A stretch of DNA of 64,000 bases, from assembly GCA_963969595.1 (NCBI GenBank), contig OZ018418.1:7507001-7571000 (forward strand), given 5' to 3'. Below the pieces are notes generated by a model. That model was not told the origin of the DNA, did no database searches, and was given only the letters and a program-made list of their open reading frames with translations. This DNA is from Neckera pumila (lineage: Eukaryota > Streptophyta > Bryopsida > Hypnales > Neckeraceae). Both the position numbers and the translations under genes were made by a program. Below, piece by piece: positions 46,594 through 57,800 of the stretch. The number at the start of each line of letters is the position of its first letter. Within the stretch, counting starts at the first letter, position 1.

Positions 46594-47701
46594 TTAGTTT
46601 GATGGTTATTGTTTTGTTGTTTTGAATTCGATCCGTATCGGGTTTTCCGAAAGTGGAACCCGGTTTTGAATTCTTAGAAGGCCACCGGCCTGGATTTCTC
46701 AAGTATCTTGGGTGTTAGTTTGTTTGGCCACCCTGATTTTCAGGTGTGCCCTTTTGGCTTTTTGGCTTTTTAGTTTGGGTTTTAAGGGAGGGCAAGCTTG
46801 TTGCCCTCTCATTCCAGTCCAGCCCAGTAGAGTGCAGTTTGATTGTGTTCTTTTGCTTTCTTTAATTGGAGACCCTCTTGTGGATATTTCTGGATCCGGC
46901 TATGTGCATGAGTAAGAGTATTTGCAAGAGTATTGAAGTGTGAGGAAGACGAGTGAAGAGGAGTCCGGATCTAAGTGAACTGGGCATGGTTGGTAGCCGG
47001 CCTTTGAGAGAACTCTGGATCTGTGAAGGAGGATTAGTGTGTTTTGTCTTTAAATTGGTGGGATAGTAATCCGGTTGATTGAGTAGCGGAAGCGAGTCCG
47101 GCTGTCAACCCATGCGGAGGTAAGCACCCGCCAAGAGGAAGTAGCCGCTCTACGGGAAGGCCTGCCAACTTCCAAATCAGTCTGAGAATCTTGAATAACG
47201 TAGCTACCGGTTCTGGGTACTTGATCTGTCGTTGTAGTGAAGGAGTAGAAAGTAGATTTTGAGTGACCTGTTTTCCGAAAGGATCATCCGGAGAGCTGTA
47301 AAGATCACTAGCTGCCTCTTTCCTGCGGCAGTACCATAAGAGAGTTGTGTGTCTTTGTATGTGTGTATATGTTGAATTATGAGTAGTGAGTCCCTACCCC
47401 TCTAAAAGACCAATAGTGGCCCTCCTGAAAATAAAACAAGGGTACAAAAAAACCAAAGTTTCGATTGAGAGTTACCGGATTCCGGATAAGGATGGATCCG
47501 GATTGGATTCCGGAAGGTAGTATTATCCGAAAAGAGAAAGAGTAAAAAGATTGAGTTACAGATTGCTTAGGATTTGTTTTAGAGAGATATCCGGATAGCC
47601 TTAGTTTGCAATAACACCTAAAATTCCCTGGGACAATATTTCGTCTTATCTTAGCACATCTTTGTGTTAAGGATACTTACGCTTGGATTGCGCGTACGAC
47701 A

Positions 47702-48519
47702 GCATGCAGCCCAGAATTGTTCCGCCAACACGGCTGCTTCATTCCTATTCGCAGAAATCATGATGAGATTCGGGCATCTCCTGGAACTAATTAGTGATAG
47801 GGGATTGCACTTTCTCAACCACGTTGTTTAGGACATCACTGAGAAGTATTTGATCAAACACCGAAAGACTACTCCGTATAATCCCAGAGCGAAAGGATTG
47901 ATGATACGGGCCAACGGCATTATTGAAAGGTCTTTGAACAAGATGGTATCGAAACACAAGATGGATTGGGACCTCAAGCTTCCGTCAGCTGTTCACTCTT
48001 ACAACACATCTAAGAAAACAACGACTGGAAGAATGCCCTTCTTTATGGTGTTTGGACAAGAGGTTGTCCACGGAATCGATTTGGAGTTGGAGTCTCACAA
48101 AGTCATGGCCACCCGCCATGCATTACGGAATGGAGATCTAGAAATTTGACTCCTGGCAATAGAAGATCTAGAAGAAGTCCGACTGGTGGCTTTGGACCTG
48201 ATGAAAGAAGTCCAAGAGGGAAGAAAGAAGGATCACGGCAGCAAACTTCCGGTAAACCATGGGATCAAGGAAGGAGGTCTGGTACTGCTATATGATAGCC
48301 ATTACCGGATTTTTCCGAATAAGGGCCATACTCATTGGATGGGACCTTATAGAGTTAAGAGCATCTTTCCAAACAGATCTATGCAGCTGGAGGATCTTCA
48401 AAGAGTATGGCTTGACAATAGGTAAACAAATCCCGAGTCAAGAAATATGAACTAGATCCGGCATCTGAGGATGAGGAAGAGGATGTTCGCGGGGACTCTC
48501 ACATTTGAAAAAGGGATTA
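47702..48519 (+). pseudogene. Ty3/gypsy integrase: core, catalytic end and GPY module
   Basis: It resumes the integrase after unit A. It has ELISDRGLHF with the second catalytic Asp, a TTPYNPRAKGL.IRANGIIER stretch that holds the catalytic Glu, then a SYNTSKKTTTGRMPFFMVFGQEV stretch (in parts) and, from about 48240, the C-terminal module with LLYDSHYR, HWMGPYRVKSIF and MQLED. The GPY/F-type module is diagnostic of Ty3/gypsy (Metaviridae) elements. Stops at 47829 and 48148 show it is dead. The gene ends in an acidic patch (DEEEDV) just before a polypurine tract and LTR unit B. Confidence 0.88.
48504..48519 (+). other. Polypurine tract next to the 3' LTR
   Basis: TTTGAAAAAGGGATTA lies directly before TGTGAAAATACGG, the start of unit B. 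A purine-rich run right after the integrase gene and touching a TG terminus is where plus-strand priming occurs in LTR retrotransposons. It identifies unit B as the 3' LTR of this pol gene. Confidence 0.75.
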
Positions 48520-48943
48520 TGTGAAAATACGGAAACTCCAATAGATAGAAAATAGAATAAAATTGGGTTAGAATAGTCTAATTTTTTTGAATTTATTATT
48601 AGTATCTAAGAATTCGGATCAGCTAGAAAGAAATTAGAAATAGCTGATACCTAGATTGCTAGAACTCTTAAACCAGATAAATATTTCGGTAACAGACGGA
48701 AGCCGTAGGATGGAAGACAGATCTAGAAAGCCTACGATCGATCGCCTTCTGGCCTAGACCCCCTAGGACACCGTTATGGGAACGGTCTCATAGCCGTTCC
48801 TTGGGGATCTGTCGGCCAAACGTCAGGTACTCAAGGGCACAATTTTCATTTTTTCTATCTCTTTCTTCTAGTACTTGTGGCGTGCGCTTAGAGAGTGAAA
48901 GTGTGGTGAGTTAGGACCGTGCTAAGAAGAGATTGGTGAGATT

Positions 48944-48958
48944 GGTGCCGATTGCACT
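48944..48958 (+). promoter_or_regulatory. Conserved hairpin, one change (unit B)
   Basis: GGTGCCGATTGCACT; the last base differs from the other four copies. Confidence 0.55.
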
Positions 48959-48979
48959 GGATTGGCAAGTCGGTAAACT

Positions 48980-50884
48980 ATGGCAGGGCCAACCCGGATG
49001 ATGTCTCCGGCAAATCCTAAGGATCCGGAAGTCCGGAAGCGCTTGGAGGAGGACTTGGAAACCATAGGATGCGCTGAGTTGTTACGGCGCCCCTGAAGTT
49101 TGAAGAATGATGAGATCATCGCGGAACTTATAGTGGGAGTTCCGAATTAGTATCATTTGACTATGAGAGGCCAACCCAAGCTCTAGACAAAGGACATATG
49201 GGTGGAGGTATATTCGTTCCACAAAGCCAAATTCGGGTTAGCTCCTCATAATGATAGAATCGGGCAGACTAAGTTCCGAGGTCCGGCGCACAGTAAGGAG
49301 GGATACAGTATTCATGACTGTATTGAGGATAGGCATGGCCGGATTCTGGAATTTCTGATTTTGATTCTGTATCCGAAGAAGTCAACCCAGGTTACGGCTT
49401 TAGTAGCGAGCACCATATTTGGAGCAATGGAAGGCAGACCGGTGAACTGGGGTAGACTTATCACGGACATAGTCTCCAAGTTAATCCCGCATGCAACTTC
49501 CGGAAAAGCCACCCCGCTGAGCCCATATCTTTTCCACCTCTACCATCAGCAGGTGTTTTTTTAAGAACCAAAGATGCATGCGTACGTCCATAGAGAAGAG
49601 CTCCTAAAATACGGGTTTACGGAAGAAGTCCAACCAGACCAACCTGTCCAAGGAGAATCCAAAGAGGAGGAATCTGAGCAACCACCCTTAACGTACAAGC
49701 GCATCAGGAGACAAAAGTCCACGGATCAGGCTACTTGAGGCAAGCAGGTGATTATGGATGACAAACCGCATTTGGAATATCCGAAAAATGAGTACATGAA
49801 GGAGTTCTGGGGGTGCAAACATAAATGGACCCACGAGTGTTGATTGATCCACAATGAGATGGCGGAATACATCAGCGGAACCATGACACTCTCGGGAGTG
49901 AATTGCTCGGAGTAGATAGCTAACACGATCCAAAAAAGGACGGATCCGGGGACACTAAAGGCGCAGAAGCTCCGCATCCGGAATCTGTAGCAAGACATGA
50001 CGGATCTCAAATCCCGGGTAGCCCAACTAGAGAGCGAGGTAGAAGTGGCAAGGACAAAGGAGGCAAATGCTTCCAACCTTGTCTGAAATATATTGACTTT
50101 GGTGGCAGCTCCAGCGGAATAGGTGTTAAGAGCTTGGCTCTTCACCGACAAGCTCACAGATAAAGCTCACCCTTCCGGACCGAATGTGCTAAGGGTGCTC
50201 ATCACCTACCAAGCCCAAATGAAAAAAGTGTTGGCAGAGATGCGGCGTATGCTAGGGCAACTAGATCTGGGAAGAGAGATGGATTTTGAGGGTTCCACGG
50301 AGGTCGCGGATGCCCAGACTCACTTGTAGACTCCGGCCAAAAAAGTTGTACCGAAAGAGAATCCGGTAGTAGGATAGGATATGCTGTTTGATGGTACTAG
50401 TACGCCCTTGATGTCCGGAAAGGAGGGAACCGGAACGTCTGTTCCGGCAAGGACGGAAATAGCTATTATGACAATACCGGAAGCTTCAACGCCGGAATAG
50501 GCAAGAGACTTGATTCCAGGAACGAGGCTCTCCTTTTTCCCAGGTGAACCAGCTCGACAGACTGGAGCTGCGCTCTTTGCTATATTGCAGTCCATGGTTC
50601 GTCGTAGCTTGGCCAGACATTCCAATGTCATCAAGAATCCGGCTCAGAGCTATCCGAAGAAGTTCACTCACATGCAGCAGGCTTCTCCGTACAAGGCCAA
50701 TAAAATTCCATTGGAGATCTAGGATGACGGGGAGGAAGAATTTAAGACCGGAAGGGAGTCGAAGGATGAGGCCACTCTGCCCCAAGGGTGCACGATTATC
50801 ACCCGCGCGCATACCAAGAGCACGCCAGTGAAGTCACCACCAACTAAGGCAGGGAGCAGCGTGAAGAAATCAAGGAGGAAGTAG
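48980..50884 (+). pseudogene. LTR-encoded protein (unit B), 635-codon span
   Basis: The frame reads MAGPTRMMSP from 48980 and stays in one phase over almost all of the 1,905-nt span to SSVKKSRRK and the stop at 50882-50884. It is broken by about a dozen in-frame stops and very few indels. The conserved domain is clear at 49202-49564 (SKEGYSIHDCI, ILEFLILILYPKKSTQVT, STIFGAMEGRPVNWGRL, LSPYLFHLYHQ). Stops compared with sister copies fit single transitions: TAG for CAG at 49148 and TGA for TGG at 49094. The preserved phase with point stops suggests decay by methylated-cytosine deamination. Confidence 0.7.
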
Positions 50885-52003
50885 TTAGTTTGGTAGGGTT
50901 TTGTGTTTAATTTTTGAATTTGTTCCGCCTCGGGTTTTCCAGAGGTGGGATCTAGTTCCAGATTCTTAAGAGGCCGCCGGCCTAGATTTCCGGTTATCTC
51001 AGATGGTAGTTTGATTGGCCACCCTAATTTTTGGATGTGTCCTTTTTGCTTTTTGGCTTTTTAATTTGGGTTTTAAAAGGAGGGCAGGCTTGTTGCCCTC
51101 TCATTCCATTCCAGCCCATTACAGTGCATTTTGATTATGTTCTTTTGCTTTCTTTAATCTAAGACCACTTGTGGATATTTCTGGATCCGGCTATGTACAT
51201 GAGTAAGACTGGTTGCAAGAGTGTTGAGGTGTGAGGAAGACGGGTGAGGAGGAGTCCGAATCTAACTCAACTGGGTGTGATCGGTAGTCGGCATTTGTAA
51301 GAGTTTTAGATCTGTGAAAGAGGATTAGTGCACCATACTTTTAAACCGTTAGGATAGTGATCCGGAAGAATGGAGTGGATGTGCGTCCAAAACCTAAGAA
51401 GGGCTTCATGAGGAGATAAGCGACCGCCAGCAGAATATTCCCCACCATCGGAAGGCTTGCCAACTGTCGGATCAATTTGAGAGTCTTGAACAGAAGCGTC
51501 ACTACAAATTTTGGGTGCTAGATCTATCGTTGTAGTGAAGGAGTAGAAAGTGGATTCTGAGTGACTTGTTTTTCGAAAAGATCATCCAAAGAGCTGTGAG
51601 GATTACTATCTGCCTCATCCCTGCCACAAATTCGGAAGAGAGTTGTTTGTGTCTTTGTGTGTGTATGAGTGTTTGAACTACAAGTGGTGAGTCCCTACCC
51701 CTCTATAAGACCAACAGTGGACCCCCTGACGGTAAAACAAGGATATAGAAAATCAAATTTTTGATTGAGAGTATCAGGATTCCGGACAAGGACGGATCTG
51801 GATTGGATTTCGGAAGGTAGTATTACTCGGAAGGAGAAAGAGTAAAGCAATTGAGTTACGGATTGCTTGGGGTTTTGGTTTGGAGAGACATTCAGATAGC
51901 CTTAGTTTGCAATAAACACCTAGAATTCCCTGGGACAATAGTTCGTGTTATCTTAGTACGTTTTTGTGTTAAGGATGCTTACGCCTGGACTGCACGTACG
52001 ACA

Positions 52004-52084
52004 GCATTTATCTCAAATCATCTGCAAGTTCCATTTTCATTATTAAAACCTTTAACAAAGCACTGACCATCTTCTTGTATTCCT
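52004..52084. other. Short host segment between unit B and unit C
   Basis: These 81 bases are neither LTR nor pol. They continue at 58818 if unit C is removed, so they represent the pre-existing DNA next to the Ty3/gypsy element. Confidence 0.6.
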
Positions 52085-52509
52085 TGTGGGAATACAAAAA
52101 CTCCAATAGATAGGAAATAGGATAAAACTGGGTTAAAGTAGTCTAATTTTTTGAATTTGTTATTAATATCTAGGAATCCGGATCAACTACAAAGCAATTT
52201 GAAATAGCTATTACCAACATTGCTAAGATCTCCTAAACCGGATAAATATTCCGGTGAAAGACGGAAGCCGTAGGATGGAAGACGGATCCGGAAAGCCTAC
52301 AATCGGTAGCCTTCCTGCCTAGAGATCCTAGGGCACCATTACGCGATTGGTCACATACCCGTTCCTCTAAGGAACTGTTGGCCAAGCATTGAGTACTTAA
52401 GGGCTCTGCTCTCATTCTTTTTCTCTCTTTCTTCTTGTACTTATGACGTGCGCTTAGAGAGTGAAAGAGTGGTAAGTTAAGACCATGCTAAGGAGAGATT
52501 AGTGAGGTC

Positions 52510-52524
52510 GGTGCCGATTGCACC
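52510..52524 (+). promoter_or_regulatory. Conserved hairpin GGTGCCGATTGCACC (unit C)
   Basis: Same 15 bases; 21 bases before the ATG at 52546. Confidence 0.6.
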
Positions 52525-52954
52525 GGATTAGCGAGTCGATAAGCTATGGCAGGGCCAGCCCGGATGATGTCTCCAGCAATTTCCAACGATCCGGAAGTCC
52601 GGAAGCACTTGGAGGGGGACTTAGAAACGATAGGATGTGCCGGGTTGTTACAGCGCCCCTGGAATTTGAAGAGTGATGAGATTGTCGCAACCAGATTTTT
52701 GGTTTTCCTTTGCTTACCTAAATGTTGGAACGGAAACGGGTAAATAGGATCCGGATTCTGTCAGAGAGGCAGAAGAAGATTGAAGATAGATAATGCTAAT
52801 CCAGTAAAGAGAAAACTGGATCTGATCCGGTCAAAACATTAGTATTCAGGAGCGGAATCACATCCGGATCTCACCTTAGATCGGATTAGGTTGAACCGGA
52901 TTGATATGGACCGGACCGGAAAAGGTCATGATGACCAACCAAGGGTCCTGGGAC

Positions 52955-52962
52955 TATATAAA
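52955..52962 (+). promoter_or_regulatory. TATA box in the family D LTR
   Basis: TATATAAA lies in GGGACTATATAAAGGCTGG, about 270 bp from the LTR start. The same box exists in unit D' on the minus strand. If transcription starts about 30 bp downstream, U3 is about 300 bp and the ORF lies in the transcribed R-U5 part. Confidence 0.65.
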
Positions 52963-53056
52963 GGCTGGTCATCTTCATTTTCACTCCTTTACTTCCCTCG
53001 AGTTCTGAAGCTGACCTTGAGCACTTTTACGCCTCCGTCTGCGCCAGAGCTATTGT

Positions 53057-54840
53057 GTGTGTGTAAACTTCAGGCCGGGTATGTCAAAGTGTGTAGGAGA
53101 GGTAGAAATTGTGTGGGTTGCAGGTTTTGCGTTGTCTTCCGGTTGGGATCGGACGAGAAGAAGTGAGGAACGGGATGTGCGGCTAGGAAAGAGTGAGGTA
53201 GTGACCGGGAAGGGTCCAGTTAGCAAGTCCTTGTCCATGCCTCAGCTTTGTAAGAACAGACCGAGAGCGCCCAGTTCCTCCTCCGACGTCAAGCCCCGGA
53301 AAGTTGTTCCGGTCATTCCTACCGCGGAACCGGCAAGGACCAAGCTCATGGACGATCTCAACGCAATGGGCTATTTGGTGTTGATGGATAAACCCTGGGG
53401 GTTTAGGGAGGAGCGGATGGTGAGAGAGCTGAAGTGTAAGGTGCCAAATGAGTTTGACAACACGCTCCAGAGCCGCCCGCCCGAATGCGAAGAAGAGAGG
53501 TGGAGGGAAGTTTACAACTTTTGGATGGGAGGTTCTGGTATGGCTAGACGGAGAGCCGAGTTCATCCATGACAAGTTTCATGGAGAGCCAAGGAATAAGG
53601 ACGCATACGTGGTCGCGGATTGCAAGAGCAACCGGCACCGCAACCTCCTCCAGTTCCTGGTTCCGATCGTCCACCCAGAGAAGCCAATGAGGGTGACGAT
53701 GACCATTGGCAACACGATTTTTGGTTCCCTGAGCGGGGAACGGAAGGTGAACTGGGCCCGGATCTTTTCTGATCTGGTGTCCCAGCTGGTGACAAGGATC
53801 GGAAAGAGTAGGGCCACTCCTTTGAGTCCCTATCTCTTCCACCTCTACCATCGCAACCAACTCCTCATGGATACGGAGGAGAAAACCTGGAACCTTCAGG
53901 AGTCTATCCTAAAGTACGGAGAGTCGGGTTCGGATGATGAGCCGGAAGATCCAACCGGATCCAAACTCAAGACAGAAGAAGAAGACAAGGAGGAGCACCT
54001 CTGGACGAGGAAGCGAATGAAGACAACACCTCCTCGCAAGAGAGGAACCCCTCCTACCAACCGGTCAACTCCAGAACAGGGACCAGATGTGGAAATGGCG
54101 GATTTCGAAGACCCGACCAACCTGTTCAATCAGTTGACTGTAATTTTGTGCGGGATACGAGCAGATTGGGAGGGCAAGAGGAGGATCCTCGCTAGTGTCG
54201 GAGAGCTGATGGGTGCACCGGGGGATAGTAAGCTACCGGGTAAGGTGGCCTAGTATCTATCTAATCCAGATGAGCACCGGAAGGAAGAGGCAGAGATTTG
54301 TCGGCTTCAGAAAGAAGTCGACACTCTAAAGGCCGAGATGGTAGCCCTCAGAGAGGACAAAGCTGCAGTCCGGGAAATGGCGGAAGCAACCCGATAAAGG
54401 TGCCTGAGTCTGTGAAGGCCACTCTTGGAGAATCCGGATCCGCCGCAGTCAAGGCGGAATTATTTGACAAAGGGGTGCATGAGGAGAAGAAGGTATCCGG
54501 TTCCCGGATAGTTCGAATCCTGACCGACTTCATCGATCGGGTGGAAGCATCATTGGTGGCGGCCAAGGAGGCAGCCAACCGGATGGACATCAGCAGCCAG
54601 AAGCTGAATGGGTCCATGTACTCCCGAGAGATCCAACTCTTGGACCTCTCGCTACTGGATTTGTTCCCAGCAGGAGGATCAAATCCAAGGGAGCTTAAGG
54701 ATCAGACGCCCGAGTCAAGAAAGAGTCACCAAAGGCCTGGGCCTGGACAACCCATTCATCTGGATTCATCACCAGAATCAGATCTTCCGGATCCTGCTGC
54801 CGTGGAGCGGAGCAGGAACCTGACTGAAGTAGGTAGGTAG
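53057..54840 (+). pseudogene. LTR-encoded protein, family D (unit D)
   Basis: The open frame from 53057 to 54253 is 398 codons, but the start shared with the sister copy is more likely the ATG at 53237 (MPQLCKNRP). The conserved domain reads RTKLMDDLNAMG, VPNEFDN, ERWREVYNF, LLQFLVPIVHPEKPMRVT, NTIFGSLSGER.VNWARI, LSPYLFHLYHRNQ and LKYG. An acidic stretch and a basic RKRMKTTP segment follow. A TAG at 54251 replaces a Gln codon of the sister copy, and a shift near 54400 moves into the frame 54298-54840, which has an Ala/Glu-rich helix (VEASLVAAKEAANRM) and a Pro/Ser-rich end. Confidence 0.7.
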
Positions 54841-57800
54841 GAATGTAATTTTTGTAAGATAGTTAGGACCGGATTTGATGTTGACCCGGTCTGGCCGGTT
54901 AGAATTGGACCCAGATGTCCAGCACGGATTTCCAGGGGCCTTTTTGCCTTGTAATCAAGTTGTATATAAGTCAGCCCTTGCTTGGGAGCTGCGAGTCTTT
55001 TCGCCCAAATTTTGTATATGTCTTCTCTTGGCCTCTTGTTGCGTGTCTCTCTCGTGTATGGCAGGGTTGTATGGTGAGGAGTTAAAAAGGCGCATACTTG
55101 TGCTGGTGTGATTTCTCCCTTTGGTGTTTTTGTTTTGATCTTATGTACAAGTGAGCGGGTTGTGAAAGCATTGGGAGTGGATTTTAGTTCCTCAGCATCT
55201 CTAAGGTTTAGGATTCCGGGCAAGACAGCCGTTGTTAGGCTAGGCGGATAGGGAGGGATTCCTTAGTCACGCTAAAACTCCTGGGTGGGAAATCCGGTTG
55301 AGTGTTCGATCTCCTGAGAGATCTCACTGCCTTAGTGGGCAAACGGAAGGACTTTAGTTGATGTTGGAATGGACAGGTTCACTTGCAACCGCCTGGCTTT
55401 GTACAGATGGAACATGGCGCTGAGGTCGTTGTAGTATGAAAGGATCGTACGGGGGGTCTTTGTGTGACCGGTGATCCGGAGAGTTCTCTGGATTGCTGTG
55501 AAGGATCAAACCAGATCCGGATTAGTGTAGGAAATTGGAGAAAGAGAAGTGGGTCTTCAACCACTATAAGTCACGGAAGGAGTGGCGGGCCTGCCACTCT
55601 CAAAAGCAAGCGGCAAACCCTCTGATGGTGAAACAGAGATAAAACTAAACCAAATGGGAGTAAGAGCGGATGTAAGTTGATCAGACTGGATCAGAAAGTT
55701 GGCCGGATCGGCAAAGGAGAAGAGGGTCTGATTGCATTTTTTGGTGTTGTTGTGTTTTCGGTTGTGGTGTTAGGACCGCAAGGGGAAATATAGGTACTGA
55801 CTAAGCTTAGAGATCAAATAAGGCTAGATACTTCACAGAATCTTGCGGGTTCGATCTTTAGAGTCACTTTGTTATACTTTAAAGTGGTTTTGGTAGTATA
55901 ACTAGGAATTTGCTTGCCTTGTGCTGCGACAAAGATCATTGCGGAACTTGTAGTAGGAGTTCCAAATCAATATCAATTGACTGTGAGAGGCCAACCCAAG
56001 CTCTGGATGGAGGACATATGAGCGAAGGTATATTCGTTCCGGAAAGCCGGATTTGGGTTAGCTCCTTGTAACGATAGGACCGGGTAGACTAAGTTCTGGG
56101 GTCCGACCCATAATAAAGAAGGGTACAGTATTCATGACTGTATCGAAGATACGCATAGTCGGATTTTAGAATTTCTGATTTTGATTCTGTATCCGGAGAA
56201 GTCGACCCAGGTTACGGCCACAGTTGCGAGCACCATATTTGGAGGGATGGAAGGAAGACCGGTGAATTGGGGTAGACTTATCACGAACGTGGTCTCCAAG
56301 TTAGTCGCATGTGCAACTTCTGGAAAAACCACCCCGCTAAGCCCATATCTTTTCCACCTCTACCATCAGCAGGTGTTTTTGAATGAACCAAAGATGCATG
56401 CGTACGTCCATAGAGAGGAGGTCATAAAATACGGGTTTATAGAAGAAGTCCAACCGGATCAACCCATCCAAGGAGAATCCGAAGAGGACGAATCGAAGCA
56501 GCCACCTTTGACGCACAAGCGGATCAGGAGACGAAAGTCCACGGATCAGGCTGTGCGAGGCAAGCAAGTGATTACGGATGATGAACAGCAATTGGATTAT
56601 CCAAAAAATGAGTACATAAAGGAGTTCTAGGGGCTTGTATTTAAGTGGGTCAACGAGTGTCGGTCAATACACAATGAGATGTTGGAATGCATTACCATAG
56701 CCATGAAACTATTGGAAGTAAATGGCCTGGAGCAGATAGCTGGCGCGATCCGGCAAAGAACGGATCTGGAGACTCTAAAGTTGTAGGAGCTCCGGATGTG
56801 GAACCTGCGACAGGACCGGACAAATCTCCGATCCCAAGGAGCCCAGTTAGAAAACAAGCTAGGAGTGGCGAGGGCAAAGGAGGCAGACGCTTCCAACCTC
56901 GTCCAAAATCTCTCAGCTTTGGTGGCAGCTCCAGCGAAGCAGGTGTTAAGAGCTCGGCTCTTCATTGACAAGCTAACGGACGAAGCTCACCCTTCCGGAC
57001 CAAATGTGCTGAGGATACTCATCGACTATCAAGCCCAGATGGAGAAAGTGTTGGCGGAGATGCAACATCTGCTGGAGCAACTAGATCTAAGCAGGGAGAT
57101 GGAGTTTGAAGGTTTCCCGGAGGTTGCGGATGCCCAAAATTACTTACAGACTCCTGCCAAAGAAGTAGTAACGGAGGAGAATCCGGTAAGGGGACAGGAT
57201 ATGTTGATCAAAGATACCAATATACCCCTGATGTCCAAAAAGGAGGAAACCGGAACGTCTGATCCGGCAAGGACAAGAGCAGCTATTGTGACAATGCCGG
57301 AAGCATCAACTCCGAAAAAGGCAAGAGACTTGATTCCAAGAACGAGGCTCTCCCAGATGAGCCGGCCCGACCAATTGGAGCCGCACTTTTTGCAACACCA
57401 GAGTCAGTGGTTTGTCGTAACTTGGCCGGACCTTTGAGTGTCATCAAGAATCCAGCTCAGAGCTATCCAAAGAAGTTCACTCACATACAGCAGGCTTCTT
57501 CGCCCAAGGGCAATAAGTTTCCGTTGGTGATTTCGAATGACGAGGAGGAAGAATGTGAGACCAGAAAGAAGTTGGAAGACGAGGCCACTCTGCCTCAAGG
57601 GTGCACGATCATCACCCGGGTGCAGACCAAGAACACGCCGATAAAGTCACCACTGACCAAGGCAAGGAGTAGTGTGAAGAAATCAAGGAGGAAGTAGTTA
57701 GTTTGGTAGGGTTTTGTGTTTAATTTTTGAATTTGTTCCGCCTCGGGTTTTCCAGAGGTGGAACTCAGTTCAAGATTCTTAAGAGGCCGCCGGCCTAGAT

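Larger units (their letters stand above)
44125..47701 (+). mobile_element. Solo LTR, family A, with internal ORF (unit A)
   Basis: It starts TGTGGGAATACAAAAACTCC, ends GCGCGTACGACA and is 3,577 bp. It lies inside the integrase core between the first and second catalytic Asp blocks. The flanking pentamers are GCGTA and GCATG, a decayed duplication; excising 3,577 bp plus five bases leaves the integrase in frame. The first about 105 bp are duplicated in tandem (44125 and about 44226). It belongs to the same subfamily as the units at 48.5 and 52 kb. Confidence 0.85.
48520..52003 (+). mobile_element. 3' LTR of the Ty3/gypsy element, with internal ORF (unit B)
   Basis: It starts TGTGAAAATACGGAAACTCC, ends GCACGTACGACA and is 3,484 bp. 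Its left neighbour is the polypurine tract, not a target duplication, and the flanking pentamers GATTA and GCATT accordingly do not match. The sequence is homologous to units A and C throughout. This is the unit that ties the ORF-bearing repeat family to a Ty3/gypsy pol gene. Confidence 0.82.
52683..55931 (+). mobile_element. Solo LTR, family D, with internal ORF (unit D)
   Basis: It has TGTCGCAACC and TGCTGCGACA termini, is 3,249 bp, and is inserted in the unit C ORF. Flanks are GAGAT (52678-52682) and AAGAT (55932-55936), a 5-bp duplication with one change. Sister family A copies show the uninterrupted site. No pol or second terminal repeat is present. It shares with family A the CCTCTGATGGTGAAACAGAG box (55618) and the homologous ORF, so the two families are related although their termini differ. 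Confidence 0.88.
52546..57697 (+). pseudogene. LTR-encoded protein (unit C), interrupted by unit D
   Basis: The frame begins MAGPARMMSP at 52546 and is cut at 52682 within LKSDEI. It resumes at 55937 with IAELVVGVPNQYQL and runs to SSVKKSRRK and a stop at 57695-57697. Removing unit D leaves about 1,898 nt. Clean blocks are 56181-56630 (conserved domain end, a NEPKMHAYVHREEV segment, LTHKRIRR) and 56796-57437 (coiled-coil-like LVQNLSALVAAP and VLAEMQHLLEQL segments). The TAG at 56628-56630 stands where unit A has TGG. Confidence 0.7.

Noticed and set aside
39964..48519. Endogenous pararetrovirus as the source of the pol fragments
   Set aside because: Pararetroviruses lack an integrase with a H2C2 zinc finger, DDE core and GPY module. 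All three are visible here.
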